DNA of 64,000 nucleotides, from positions 186,001 through 250,000 of the forward strand of contig DALZZF010000002.1 of assembly GCA_031987605.1 (NCBI GenBank), written 5' to 3'. Numbering within the stretch: the first letter of the stretch is position 1; each line of letters opens with the position of its first letter. A program made the position numbers and the translations under genes. Below are positions 7,101 to 16,219 of this stretch, one piece after another. The stretch comes from JAFAGO01 sp031987605. Lineage in GTDB: Bacteria; Bacteroidota; Bacteroidia; Flavobacteriales; Weeksellaceae. The notes under the pieces were generated by a model. The model was not told where the DNA came from. It did not search any database and saw nothing but the letters and a program-made list of their open reading frames with translations.

Positions 7101-9310
7101 TGCTTTCCGTGATTGTTTAATGTGCCGTCGTAGGAAGTGTCCCGAAATGCCTCAATCTGTTCTTTAGTAATATCGGTACTGTTCTGAAGCGAGGCATTCA
7201 CAATTTCATCGGCTTTGAAAAATTGGTATTTTAAAACCCCTTTCTTGATTTCCGGTTTGGTCTGAATTCGATATTCCGCATTTTTCTCTTTGTGGGACTG
7301 GATAATTTTATCCGCTTTACGATGAATTTCATCAATTTGGTCTTTCGAAAAATTTGGTGGATTATCAAAAATTTGGGTTTGGAGTTTGAAATACTTCTCA
7401 ATCTCCTTTTCAATTGCGGGAGATTTGAATTTTACTTCATTAAGTCTGGAAAGAACTTGCTCAATTTTATCTTTCGTTTCTGCAAGGTCAATTTCTTCTG
7501 TTTTAGCGGGAATGGTGTTTTCTAAAGTTTTGCTTTTTGATTCTCCTTTAGGTTGATCAACCTCCAAAAACAAATCTTCAAAGAGGTTTCCAATTCTTTC
7601 GGTCTGCTTTTTATTTTTGAGTTGCTCAATCCGAGATAAGGCGTCCTCTAAATTTCCATAGACATAGTTTTCCAACCTCCCAAAACGGTTGGTTTTCTCT
7701 CGGGTTTCCCCTAAAATCCTGTCGGGATGTTTTTCAAAATAATTGGAAATATCTGTAGAAATTTTCTGGGAATTTTTTAGCAGAATAATAATGTCCGTTC
7801 CTACCTGAGTTCCGGCAAAAGCACCATTCGGCAGACGAAAACCTTCCAAAATATCTGCATTTTTTAGTTGGGCTTGTCGGTTCAACCAACCCGAAGGAAG
7901 CACCATTGCCAAAACTCCATTGGGTTTAAGAGAATCTAAAGACCTTTTGACAAAATAGTCCTCGTATTTGGAGATTTTGGGTTCTTCTCCCAAACCTTTG
8001 TATAATCCGCGATGGTCGCCGTAGGGTGGATTACCGATAACCAAATCGTATTTTTCGGCAAATTCCTTCTTGTTGCCTTTCTCGTCGATAAAATCGGTTT
8101 CAAAGGAGCGGAGATGGATGTGGGCTTCGGGATGAAGGATTTTCGCAATCTTTGCGGTGGTTTCGTTGATTTCAAAGGCAGTGATATTGGACTTGATTCC
8201 CAATTCTTTCACTGCATACAGAAAATTTCCCGTTCCAACGCTGGGTTCCAATACCGAAATTTCCTGCCTGTTCTTAAACTGGTCTTTGATTAAATTTCTG
8301 ACGGCATCTACAATCCTTGAATCGGTGTAGTATTCATCCAAAATACCCCTGCCTTCTTTAGCTGTTCCGCCACTTTTGAATTGATGACAGATTTCTTTTA
8401 AATCCTCGGTAATGTTAAGACTTTCCTTGAGTTTAACTTGCTTATCGCTGGAAACAAAACAAGCTGCGGAAACAACTTCCGCAACTTGTTCATTGGTCAG
8501 TTTTTGACCTTTATATTTTGAAATAAGAACCCCTAATGCCTCATTGTTTTGAGTAGATGTTTTTACTATTTCTGCTATTCTATTGGATACATTTCTCCCG
8601 GATACGATTCCGCCCAGGGAATGTTCTGCTCCCTCATTTTTTGCAGCATTTTGCGGTTGTGTTCCGTCAACGGGTCCTCGCTCTGGTTTTCCGACCAGAT
8701 GCTTCCAGATTGTGTCTTCAAGTCCATTTCCAGCATGGTTGCCGTCCACAGCTTGTCCTCCAAAGTGATTTCCGTTTTGCTTGGGTTTGCTTGTTTGGTT
8801 AGATTCTCCAGAATTTCGTTGAGAAAGTTCGGCTCCCAAGTGCTGAGTGTCGGAAATTCCTTCGGATTGAGTTCCATCGTCTTCATTTCTTATCGTTTTT
8901 TGTTCAACTAAAGTAGTATTTTTCTCTTGAACTTGGAGTTTATTTTTTAAATATTCTTCCAGGTTTTGGTTCCCATTTTCAGAAATTCCATACAGCAGGC
9001 GGATGTCCTTGATATTTTTATTTTGAAATTCATTGAGGATTTTTTGTGTAGACCTATTTCCGTCATCATCACCGGTTAGACACAGAAATATCTTTCCGTC
9101 GTAGTTTTTAAACCGTTCGACAAAGCTTCCAGTATTTTCATTATAATTGAGTGTTACAAGGGTTCTGCCGTTGTTTTGATTGTTTAGTTTCAAAAGTTCC
9201 AAAAACGAATCTTTGTCGTTATCGCTGTTAAAGACAATCAGTTCGTTTTTAGTTCCCTCAATAATGGAAATTTCTGAACTAGAATGATTTAAATAGGATG
9301 TCTCACTCAC
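4181..9310 (-). CDS. Giant N6-adenine methylase / superfamily 2 helicase fusion
   Basis: 1709 residues. The N-terminal 130 look Toprim-like (KIFLCLTGDDDGNRSTQKIL, about 70-90). About 320-560 is an N6 DNA methylase with motif I VLEPSVGTGNFLYA (about 352) and motif IV NPPYG (about 427). The C-terminal half is a helicase: HEVGFGKT Walker A (about 970), DEVH box (about 1120), SATPF motif III (about 1180) and RQVEGRAWRQGN motif VI (about 1448), followed by a long coiled coil (about 1520-1700). Such fusions are standard on Bacteroidetes conjugative elements and on large phages, where protection of incoming DNA from restriction is suspected. It is the last gene of the transfer operon. All catalytic motifs look intact. 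Confidence 0.9.
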   Translation of the reverse strand: MSETSYLNHSSSEISIIEGTKNELIVFNSDNDKDSFLELLKLNNQNNGRTLVTLNYNENTGSFVERFKNYDGKIFLCLTGDDDGNRSTQKILNEFQNKNIKDIRLLYGISENGNQNLEEYLKNKLQVQEKNTTLVEQKTIRNEDDGTQSEGISDTQHLGAELSQRNSGESNQTSKPKQNGNHFGGQAVDGNHAGNGLEDTIWKHLVGKPERGPVDGTQPQNAAKNEGAEHSLGGIVSGRNVSNRIAEIVKTSTQNNEALGVLISKYKGQKLTNEQVAEVVSAACFVSSDKQVKLKESLNITEDLKEICHQFKSGGTAKEGRGILDEYYTDSRIVDAVRNLIKDQFKNRQEISVLEPSVGTGNFLYAVKELGIKSNITAFEINETTAKIAKILHPEAHIHLRSFETDFIDEKGNKKEFAEKYDLVIGNPPYGDHRGLYKGLGEEPKISKYEDYFVKRSLDSLKPNGVLAMVLPSGWLNRQAQLKNADILEGFRLPNGAFAGTQVGTDIIILLKNSQKISTDISNYFEKHPDRILGETREKTNRFGRLENYVYGNLEDALSRIEQLKNKKQTERIGNLFEDLFLEVDQPKGESKSKTLENTIPAKTEEIDLAETKDKIEQVLSRLNEVKFKSPAIEKEIEKYFKLQTQIFDNPPNFSKDQIDEIHRKADKIIQSHKEKNAEYRIQTKPEIKKGVLKYQFFKADEIVNASLQNSTDITKEQIEAFRDTSYDGTLNNHGKHYQFANYMDGNWVHDFYYAEGNIYAKLEQLEIDFKDRFSVGGTENQYEKQKDLLLNVLPKPKTLDEISISPNHEFVHQFDLGTIEKERWNQNTRQTETVTVPYNLAEKFKDFVGTLSSEAFAGSSSWEVRSFVDNENVTGSDKERNALVRERRKVAANDLFQKFLREELSDALRKRFVNDFNRNYNNIYVPDYSKFPLFSKIHLNFKGRELRLTEVQKAGIGRQTTKGVGLLAHEVGFGKTLSGILSMHEAMERGNAKRPLIVVPNDSILKQWVETIFETIPEAKVNVLGNLGKDFDLSKFDNKDGEITIVTYEGFNNIGFSENITQNLASKFSYISENELRSVNTISERDFQKELEKEKELVGKMKRGKIYDWEDFGFDHLTYDEVHNANHIVGKVRIEDRRFASDFRNQNQQTSKLGINTWMAAQYIQEKNDGRNVTLLSATPFTNKPLEYYSILSLIANKRLEESGYFNVNTFFETFMEADNDMEIDAKGDVKFKANVRRFKNNSLFQQLLSEFIDIKGEEDNPELVRPNRINKEYKIEQNYLTSEQYEMLNENFTETQKGAILTHILNARLIAISPYLSPYYEGEEPSLEEFIEDSPKLKQTMDLIRQNKNDIPDSGQIIYSELAVSEFLKLREYLVREVGYKPEEVGVITGATSKPNRLKIQDDFNSGKIKVVIGSEAIQEGMNLQENTTDIYMLSLPYNFTSLRQVEGRAWRQGNRNENVRINFMLTNDSIDVFMLQKLQSKQARYLEAMKKGADVLDISDISTQELKTAIITNPETRANIEIELMKKQIETEKNKFLADSAFVLRKYDSFIKIQEEVTKAQHNYNRILGYSKEEGDNAEYWKNQLPFYQKTIDLTKEKVQEEIDILSQKGVNVTEIEQQTKITEDKIAELDKRLEDLPNVREGLVEKYREEKEMQLKINETGNYLGERAIENVLLFNKNNSERINTAIERLDVQKEAEKEYYKIGR

Positions 9311-9983
9311 TTTTTCTGTTTTTTACGAAGTGGTTGAACTCAAAAATGTCTTTCGCCGTGTCGTCCCAGTTTTTTCTGGGAAGCAGTTGCAGGCTTACAA
9401 AGATGTCGGTCTTCTTGTTGTAGGAATCGATGCGCTCCAATCTGCCTCCATAATCCTTTTCTGCATGTCTGTAGAGGGAATACGGCAGAATCGTGTCCGT
9501 TGGATAGATGTAGAAACGGGTATAGTTCCAAGGGGAATTGACTTCGAAGCGTCTGTATTTTTTCTTGAATAACACCGTGTCTGAGAGTTTCCGCCTGTTC
9601 TTATAGTTGGGAATCATTTCTTTTGAGAAAATGGCGCCGTCCTTCTTGTTCCAAACTGGTGACGGTTTTTGTTTTTCAAGAATATCGGAAAGAATGATGT
9701 TGCCGTTTTCAGCATCCAATGGATAGCACAAAGAATCTCTCACGAGATAGGAATTTTGATTCATTTCGGGAAAGGTGTGGTCTGGAACCAGTTCGATAAT
9801 TTGGTTTTCCGAATAACTCATTTTCGAGATGTGGAAACTCTGCATCTTGTCCAATCCTCTGGAGGCATCAAAATAGACATTAGAAATAAGGTCTATTCCG
9901 CCTTTTTCGGATTTGATTTCCTTGTGGCATGAACTTAAAAAAAGTATGGAAACTAGGACTAAAAATATGGATTTGATTTTCAT
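9303..9983 (-). CDS. Lipoprotein of the conjugative element, function unknown
   Basis: The start is placed at 9983 because MKIKSIFLVLVSILFLSSC is a clean lipoprotein signal with lipobox LSSC; a longer start at 10010 would hide it. The mature part of about 207 residues is mostly beta/charged with no known motif (for example RRFEVNSPWNYTRFYIYP). It overlaps the start of the methylase-helicase by 8 nt, so the two are translationally coupled. Its position in the operon suggests an envelope role in transfer or exclusion, but the sequence does not prove it. Confidence 0.8.
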   Translation of the reverse strand: MKIKSIFLVLVSILFLSSCHKEIKSEKGGIDLISNVYFDASRGLDKMQSFHISKMSYSENQIIELVPDHTFPEMNQNSYLVRDSLCYPLDAENGNIILSDILEKQKPSPVWNKKDGAIFSKEMIPNYKNRRKLSDTVLFKKKYRRFEVNSPWNYTRFYIYPTDTILPYSLYRHAEKDYGGRLERIDSYNKKTDIFVSLQLLPRKNWDDTAKDIFEFNHFVKNRKSE

Positions 9984-10057
9984 AATGATTACATTTAAAA
10001 AAAGCGGCAAATCAAAATTTGACTTACCGCCTTCGGATAATAGTCAGGTATTATTTA

Positions 10058-12430
10058 TTATCGTTTGATGCTCTGTTCCTTCACATGGGCTTTTTCCTGT
10101 TTTTCTTCATTTTCCAGTCCCTGCAAGGGTTTGTTGGTGTTGATGCGGTTCATGTCGTTGTCGTAAAGGTTCAGGTTCTTGTATTGCGGATTGAGCACCG
10201 CTTTTCCTTCCATTATTTTGTCGTCCATTTCAAATTTCACTTTCACCACATTTCCTTTTTCAAGGGATTTGATGGTGTTTTCCCTGTGTTCCGGCTTTTC
10301 GAAAACGAGGTTGGCTTTTTCCACGATTTTGTCGGTATCGACACCGTAGTTTTTGTAGAAATTCTGGAACATATAGTTTCCTTTCTCCGTCTTTGGCTCC
10401 TCAAAGTTGAACTGCACGAAGGCGGTTTCCGACTGGTCGCTCTTTGGGTTGTGGAACTCGATTTTCACACTTCTTCCCTCCAAAAGGTTTACTGCTTCTT
10501 TCGCGGTAAAGGTGTTTTCTCTGTTTACCGAAAAATTGTGGGTGATGTCTTCGCCTTTCTCATTCTTTAATTTGGCGTCGTAGGAGTTGAGGAAAACGCC
10601 GCCGCTTTCCGTCTTGTTGAATTTCAAGGCAAAATCGACCTTGTTTCCGGGCAGTGCCTTGTCCGATGAAGTTTTGATTTCGAATTGCTGGTTTTTGGAC
10701 TTGATACCTTTTTCCAATTCTTTGTGAAGCTTTTCGTCTTCGCCGAAACCGAGGTATTTAAGCTGATTTTTTAGATAATCTACCTGGTTGAATTCTTTTT
10801 GTGTTTCCATAATGTTTGGGGTTTGATTGTTAAAATATTCTTTGTTTTTATTGAGATGTTGTGTTATTGTATCTCCGTACATTTTGGCATAATCCTTTGT
10901 AGAGGGCTCGCCAATGATGTCGTCTATCGAAAATCCTGACCTTGTGGCATCCATTTCTTCTTGAAATCTCGAATGAAAATTATTTTGGATGAATAAATTG
11001 CTCCGTTTTTTGTCGTCGGGAAGAAAGAGGCTTTTAAGGGAGTCGATAATTTTTTCCGTTTCTTCATTTCCCTCGTAGGTAAGCAGTTCTCCGCCGACGA
11101 ATAGCAAAACATGGTCTTCGGGCTTTCGATACAGGAAGATTTTTGAGGCAATCTGGATGTAGTTTTCTTTGTCGTCCTCCGTTAAGGAAATTTCAAATTC
11201 GTGCTGGGTATGACCTTCGGAATCGTCAATGAAAAGTTTGACGTAATCCTTTTGTGGTGGTTCTTCCATATTTTTAGAATTTTTAGAGTAACTATTATTT
11301 AGGTTGTTTTCCGATACGCCGACAATGGGTTCCGCATTCAGATGGTTCTTGCTGAATTTATCCAAAAGGTGGTCATAGACGTTGATTTTGGTCTTTTCGT
11401 AGAGGGAGTGGTAGTTTCCGCTTTCCAATAAAATCGCATCCAAAGCCGTGAACCCCATCAGTTCGAGTTTGTCGCGGTATTCCTTGTACATCTGCTCGTT
11501 CACATTATTTCCGTAGAGGATGACTCCCGTTCCAGCGTGGATGGTCATCAGTTCCGTCAGTTTTTCGAATTGCCGATGCTGCGGAAGAATGAATTTTCCC
11601 ACGATGTCGTTCGCATTGTTCAGGATGATGGCTTCCGTCTTGTCGGATAATCCAAACTTTTGGCTGGAAATGTAGGCGGCACTATCTTCGGGACTGTTGA
11701 TTTTGAACGGCTGATAATTGGCGGCAAAAATCTGCTTGTTAAAGGAAAAGGTGCTGACTTTTCCCTGCAGTTGGTTTTGCTCGGAAAGTTCCAACACTCG
11801 GTCGTTTCCCAACTCGCCATTGAAAACCAAATATTTTCCCGAACGCAAATTGATGACGATGCCGTCTTCCACCTTGATTCCGGTATGGTCGAAAATTTCG
11901 TGCAATCTTTGCAACATCAGTCGGTCGTGTTTGCTCGAAATCAGCTGTCCGCTGGGATGGTTGTGGACGAGCGTGATGCTTTCGGGCTGCATTTTGAAGA
12001 CATTCCCCGTCAACAAGCGTAAATCCACCACTGTGGAAGTAATACCGCCTGTGGACAAATGCTGAACAAGGTAGCTGTCGTCCTTGAATTTGTACAGTGC
12101 AAAGGTGTGTTCCACCGCCTCGTCTTCGAGTGCACGAAAAAGCCAGGCCACATCGTTTACATCGGAAACTTTGGTTCCCGCCATGAATGAAAGACTTTTG
12201 TTTTCGGAAAACTGCCTCTCTACGAGCGCAAAATCATTGGCGTATCCCTGATTGTCCTTTTCCCGTAGGAGGGCGGAATTTGGGTCAGCATCATTTCGCC
12301 CGCTGAAGAGTTTGTAGGGTAATGCTTCGCCCGCTGACGTTTTGAGATATTGCGTATCCTCGTCTGTCGGAAATTGAAAATTCGTGTTCGGTCCATATTT
12401 GCTCTGGTAATTAATCGTTTGTGTTTCCAT
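10058..12430 (-). CDS. RadC-like JAB-domain protein with repeated C-terminal domains
   Basis: 790 residues. A JAMM/JAB signature, LVHNHPSGQLISSKHD (about 153-170), gives the H-x-H...S..D zinc site of RadC-type deubiquitinase-fold proteins. The middle is charged and low in complexity. The C-terminal third carries a DUF3945-like segment (YLKNQLKYLGFGEDEKLHKE, about 550). Bacteroidetes conjugative elements regularly encode a radC homologue in this position; its biochemical role is unsettled. It sits between the 236-residue protein and the lipoprotein. No damage is visible. Confidence 0.85.
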   Translation of the reverse strand: METQTINYQSKYGPNTNFQFPTDEDTQYLKTSAGEALPYKLFSGRNDADPNSALLREKDNQGYANDFALVERQFSENKSLSFMAGTKVSDVNDVAWLFRALEDEAVEHTFALYKFKDDSYLVQHLSTGGITSTVVDLRLLTGNVFKMQPESITLVHNHPSGQLISSKHDRLMLQRLHEIFDHTGIKVEDGIVINLRSGKYLVFNGELGNDRVLELSEQNQLQGKVSTFSFNKQIFAANYQPFKINSPEDSAAYISSQKFGLSDKTEAIILNNANDIVGKFILPQHRQFEKLTELMTIHAGTGVILYGNNVNEQMYKEYRDKLELMGFTALDAILLESGNYHSLYEKTKINVYDHLLDKFSKNHLNAEPIVGVSENNLNNSYSKNSKNMEEPPQKDYVKLFIDDSEGHTQHEFEISLTEDDKENYIQIASKIFLYRKPEDHVLLFVGGELLTYEGNEETEKIIDSLKSLFLPDDKKRSNLFIQNNFHSRFQEEMDATRSGFSIDDIIGEPSTKDYAKMYGDTITQHLNKNKEYFNNQTPNIMETQKEFNQVDYLKNQLKYLGFGEDEKLHKELEKGIKSKNQQFEIKTSSDKALPGNKVDFALKFNKTESGGVFLNSYDAKLKNEKGEDITHNFSVNRENTFTAKEAVNLLEGRSVKIEFHNPKSDQSETAFVQFNFEEPKTEKGNYMFQNFYKNYGVDTDKIVEKANLVFEKPEHRENTIKSLEKGNVVKVKFEMDDKIMEGKAVLNPQYKNLNLYDNDMNRINTNKPLQGLENEEKQEKAHVKEQSIKR

Positions 12431-12442
12431 CTTTTTAAAATT

Positions 12443-13153
12443 TTATCTGCGGAATCCACGGCGTTTTTCCTGTTCCTGTTCGATTTCTTCTTCCTGCTCT
12501 TCCCGGTTTCTGTTCGCGTCTTCGTACCTATCCCTGTCATTGACGTTCAGGTCAATCTCGGAATTGCCTCCCTTTAAAATCTGTTTCTCATCGGGTGAGA
12601 TGCTGTTCACGGTGTTGATTTCTCTGGAAACAATGTTCAAGTCGTTCGAAATTTCCTTGGCGATTTCGGGATATTGGTCCATTTTATCCATCAGAAAATT
12701 TTTCAGTTTCTGAAGTTCGTTTTTGTAGCGGTTCATTTCCACGACATCCTTTTTGTCGGCAATGATTGCGGTGAGCTCGGTCGCATTTTTAATGAGGTCG
12801 AACTCGGCGACGATGTTGTTTTCCTTGTCGTAGATGAATGCCTTTTTCTCAAGCGAAAGTTTCTGTTCATCTTGATTTGAAAGGTCTTGAATAGTGGAAT
12901 ACTCAATTCCAACCTTGCTGTTTTTGAGGATTTCGGAGATACTTTTATCACGCTCCAGAAAGATGACTTTCAGTCGGGTGTTGTTTTCCGTGAGTTGGAA
13001 GGTCGCCCTATTCTTGTCGTTGTCTGCGACGATGGTGTAGCCCTGCAGAAATTTTTGGATGTCGTCCGCTTTCAGTTTTTTTGAAAATGACAAGTCTTCG
13101 TTGATAATTCCGAACTTTTTAAGTTCTTCGGTAGGTAGGTTTTCAGTTTGCAT
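12443..13153 (-). CDS. Conserved hypothetical protein of the conjugative element
   Basis: 236 residues, soluble, no signal peptide. The first 65 residues resemble the start of element-encoded DUF3945/DUF4099-type proteins (LSFSKKLKADDIQKFLQGYT). The middle is helical, and the tail is a low-complexity Glu/Arg stretch (EEQEEEIEQEQEKRRGFRR). It overlaps the 3' end of the peptidase gene by 11 nt and precedes the JAB gene by 12 nt, so it is part of the same transcript. No function can be assigned from sequence. Confidence 0.75.
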   Translation of the reverse strand: MQTENLPTEELKKFGIINEDLSFSKKLKADDIQKFLQGYTIVADNDKNRATFQLTENNTRLKVIFLERDKSISEILKNSKVGIEYSTIQDLSNQDEQKLSLEKKAFIYDKENNIVAEFDLIKNATELTAIIADKKDVVEMNRYKNELQKLKNFLMDKMDQYPEIAKEISNDLNIVSREINTVNSISPDEKQILKGGNSEIDLNVNDRDRYEDANRNREEQEEEIEQEQEKRRGFRR

Positions 13154-13979
13154 AGTAGGTTGCGATTAAATTGTTTGCTTTGTTTAGGTCGTTTAAGAAA
13201 TGGTAGGGATTGATGCTTTGTCCAAACTCCTTTACCGCAAAATGCAGGTGCGGTCCGGTAGAGTTTCCGGTGTTTCCACTTTTACCGATGATGAAGCCCG
13301 CCCTCACTTTTTCCCCGACTTTGCAGTAGATTTCGGAGAGGTGCAGATAGGAAGTTTCAAATCGGTTAAAATGTTTGATTTTGATAAAGTTTCCACCGCC
13401 TTTGGAATCCCAACCTGCTTCGGTAATGATTCCGTCAAGCACTGCGTGAACATCTTCATAGTTGGCTTTGAGGTCAATGCCGTTGTGCATTTTAAGACTC
13501 CCAAAAATAGGATGTATCCTTGAGCCGTAACCCGAAGTGATGTACAGATTACTCTTCAGCGGCATCACGATTTTGGATAAGGACGGCATCCACTCTTTTT
13601 CATCAGAAATATTAATTGGTTGCTGTATTTGGGTATTGTTTTTAATTTTATCATTTTCGCTCTTTAAAATCAGTTGATGCAGGGAATCTTGCAGATTTTC
13701 ATACTGCATTTTCCTGAATTGTCCTGCACCGTTATACTGCTTCATCAACGATTTCAGTGAATCCAGCTCGGTCTTTAAGTCCGATCTTGAAGTAAAGTTG
13801 AATACGTCCTTCCAAGATTTTTTGTCTTTCCTGTCCTTGGTTTCAGCCATTTTTTGTACGGGAATTAAAACTTCGATTTTTTGTGATATGATTGGTGTCA
13901 GCGTATTGAACTGGGCTGCGAGGCAATTTCCCATCAGAAAAAGGATAGGTAAAAGGATTCTAATTATTTTTTGTTTCAT
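13143..13979 (-). CDS. M23-family metallopeptidase (cell-wall hydrolase of the transfer machine)
   Basis: 278 residues with an N-terminal signal peptide (about 1-22). Residues 80-120 are a helical/coiled linker. The C-terminal LytM domain has HNGIDLKA (about 166, first Zn ligands) and GPHLHF (about 245, H-x-H). M23 enzymes cut peptidoglycan cross-bridges, and conjugation loci carry them to open the wall for the type IV channel. It directly follows the coupling-protein gene, with 3 nt between them. All zinc ligands appear present, so it should be active. Confidence 0.93.
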   Translation of the reverse strand: MKQKIIRILLPILFLMGNCLAAQFNTLTPIISQKIEVLIPVQKMAETKDRKDKKSWKDVFNFTSRSDLKTELDSLKSLMKQYNGAGQFRKMQYENLQDSLHQLILKSENDKIKNNTQIQQPINISDEKEWMPSLSKIVMPLKSNLYITSGYGSRIHPIFGSLKMHNGIDLKANYEDVHAVLDGIITEAGWDSKGGGNFIKIKHFNRFETSYLHLSEIYCKVGEKVRAGFIIGKSGNTGNSTGPHLHFAVKEFGQSINPYHFLNDLNKANNLIATYYAN

Positions 13980-13982
13980 TAT

Positions 13983-15971
13983 TTATTCTTTTGAAAGTTC
14001 GTTTACAATGAGTTCCACCTCTTTATTGATTTTTCTGAAGTTGGTCATCAGGACATCGTTTTTCCTATTGTTTCCCATTTTGTCGACAAATGAGTAATAG
14101 GAAGGCATTTTCACATAGTTGTGTTCTTCCTGTTTGATGGCCTTCATATCCAAATTGATTTTGCCGTTCATCGCCGAAGTTTTGTATTCCTCGGTGTCGT
14201 TTTCCTCGCCCTGAGCAATCATTCCGACCATTTCGCCAGTTTTGAGCGTCGCAATTTTTCCTGCAGGAATCATAAAGTCCATTTTCTCGTTGATGCTGGT
14301 CGTCGTTCCTTGTTGGGAGATGGATTGGGAATAGGATTTTTGCTTGATTTTTCCGAACAGTTTCTCCAGCCATTCCAGAGTATTTTTGTCCCTTGCGGAA
14401 CCTGAAAGGATATTTCCAACAATGGCGGAAATGGTGTCGGCAACTTCTTTTTTGTAAAACTGTCGGAGTTGTGGGATTTCCTGAAGTCCCAATAAGACCG
14501 CCACTTTGTTGCTCCTTGCGGTCGCCACCACGTTGTCGATTTTATGTATGTAGATGGTGGGAAACTCGTCAGCAATAATTCCTCCCGGCAAATTGTGTTT
14601 GGAGTTGATGAGTCGTAAAGTCCTGTTCAAAACCGATGAATAAAGGGCGGAATTGATGTCCTGCGTTCCTGGATCGGATGCCAAAATCAGGATGGAAGGA
14701 TTCTCCCTGTTCGTAATTTTTAGTTCCACTTCGTCGCCCGAAAACACCCAGAAACTTTCCTTGGTCGCCAATCGTGAGAGAAATATCTTCAAGGTTCCGA
14801 CCTGTCCCTCCAACTGGTCAAATGCCTTGTTTTCATACGCCGTCTTAAAGGGAGAAAGCAGTGAGAATATTTCCTCGTTGGTAAAAAGTGTGTCAAAAAT
14901 CTCCTTGTAACTTCGGTTCATAAAGGACAGGATATGTGGTAAATCCGAATATTTTCCGTCCTCGTAGGTGGCAAAAAAGTAGATACTCGACGAAAGAAAG
15001 TTGATGGCAGATTGGGTGAAAAAAGCATCGGAACCGCCTCCCGAACTTGAACCTCCCTTTTGGAGCGAGGATACCATAGACTCCGCCATTTCCTGTGCTT
15101 CCGCCAAAGTTTGGATGTATTCCTTTTTGAACGGGTTTACTCTTTTGGATTTTTCAACCTCGTTTAGATTGATGACATGAAAATCGTATTCATACCCCGA
15201 ATCTTTGCTTTTCTTCAACAGATAATGGTAGTAGGCAATCTGCGCCAAATCGGGAAACTTGAAATCGTAAATACACAGGCAGAAGCCTTTCGCTATCATT
15301 TGCCTGATTGCGGGATTGATGATTCCGAAAGACTTTCCACTTCCAGGCGTTCCAATCACCATCGTCCCACGAAATGGATTGATATTGACCCATCCCTTGT
15401 TGATTTTTTTACTGTATCTGAAGAGATATGGGATATTGATCGAGGTGTCCGTTTCTACAAGTTCCTGATTTTGGGCAAAACTTTCTTCCTCTACATTCCA
15501 TCGGTCTTTTCCCATTTTTTGTTGCATGAGTTTTGAGATGGCGTCTGCTCCCATTTGAAGGATTACTGCACCCAAAAAAGACAATACGGCATAGATGACC
15601 TGATAAAGATTCAGCGCAGGAAAAATTTTAGGGAGTTTGGAGTTTCCTGCCTCGTTTTGCCAAACGAGTGAAGAAAAAATCATCAACAAGCCCAATATCA
15701 TGGGGATTACGATTTCCGTGGCGATGTTCAAATCCTTTTTCTTCTTCGCCTTTGTCCCGACAGCGACCAATCCAATGAGAATCAGGGTCGCAAACTTTGC
15801 GTTGATGGGTGGGTAAAAGAAACTCATCTTCGAGAAATTTTTCAATAGGTTTGAAACTATAGGAATATCTGCATCGAGGTAGAAAAGCGACGCACAATCC
15901 AATGCCACGACCGCATAAACCGCCTTCTGAAGGAATCCGTAAATCTTAATTTGGTGTTGTTGTTCCTGCAT
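13983..15971 (-). CDS. Type IV coupling protein (VirD4/TraG-like)
   Basis: 662 residues. Four hydrophobic segments lie in the first 150 residues. A Walker A GTPGSGKSFG is at about 210 and a Walker B-like GGIIADEFPTIY at about 468. The protein links the relaxosome to the secretion channel and pumps DNA at the inner membrane. A long cytoplasmic AAA-type domain with a basic C-terminal tail completes it. It is separated from the small upstream membrane protein by 6 nt. In Bacteroidetes naming it is the MobC/TraG-type coupling ATPase and should not be confused with the VirB4-like TraG at 23.5-26.6 kb. Confidence 0.93.
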   Translation of the reverse strand: MQEQQHQIKIYGFLQKAVYAVVALDCASLFYLDADIPIVSNLLKNFSKMSFFYPPINAKFATLILIGLVAVGTKAKKKKDLNIATEIVIPMILGLLMIFSSLVWQNEAGNSKLPKIFPALNLYQVIYAVLSFLGAVILQMGADAISKLMQQKMGKDRWNVEEESFAQNQELVETDTSINIPYLFRYSKKINKGWVNINPFRGTMVIGTPGSGKSFGIINPAIRQMIAKGFCLCIYDFKFPDLAQIAYYHYLLKKSKDSGYEYDFHVINLNEVEKSKRVNPFKKEYIQTLAEAQEMAESMVSSLQKGGSSSGGGSDAFFTQSAINFLSSSIYFFATYEDGKYSDLPHILSFMNRSYKEIFDTLFTNEEIFSLLSPFKTAYENKAFDQLEGQVGTLKIFLSRLATKESFWVFSGDEVELKITNRENPSILILASDPGTQDINSALYSSVLNRTLRLINSKHNLPGGIIADEFPTIYIHKIDNVVATARSNKVAVLLGLQEIPQLRQFYKKEVADTISAIVGNILSGSARDKNTLEWLEKLFGKIKQKSYSQSISQQGTTTSINEKMDFMIPAGKIATLKTGEMVGMIAQGEENDTEEYKTSAMNGKINLDMKAIKQEEHNYVKMPSYYSFVDKMGNNRKNDVLMTNFRKINKEVELIVNELSKE

Positions 15972-15977
15972 TACTTC

Positions 15978-16217
15978 CTATAAATTGTAGTTTTTTAAAA
16001 ACTCTTTCTCTTTTTCCTCAATACGGTCTTTACCATAAATCTTCACTGCAATCTCCTTATACCACGCTTTCAGATAAGCCATTTTTATAATTTCCTTTTC
16101 TATTTCCTTCTTTGCTTTTCTGAGACGGAATAAAAAAAATATAGATATGCAAGAAGCGATGAAAGCGATGAACGCCAGGAGAAGGACAATAATTAATTCT
16201 GTTGGTAATGGGTTCAT
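15978..16217 (-). CDS. Small single-pass membrane protein
   Basis: 79 residues: one transmembrane helix (about 7-31, ELIIVLLLAFIAFIASCISI) and then a highly charged helical tail. It is wedged between traN (2 nt) and the coupling-protein gene (6 nt), so it is co-transcribed with both. Its size and place suggest an accessory membrane subunit of the transfer apparatus. No family is recognised. Confidence 0.75.
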   Translation of the reverse strand: MNPLPTELIIVLLLAFIAFIASCISIFFLFRLRKAKKEIEKEIIKMAYLKAWYKEIAVKIYGKDRIEEKEKEFLKNYNL

Positions 16218-16219
16218 AA

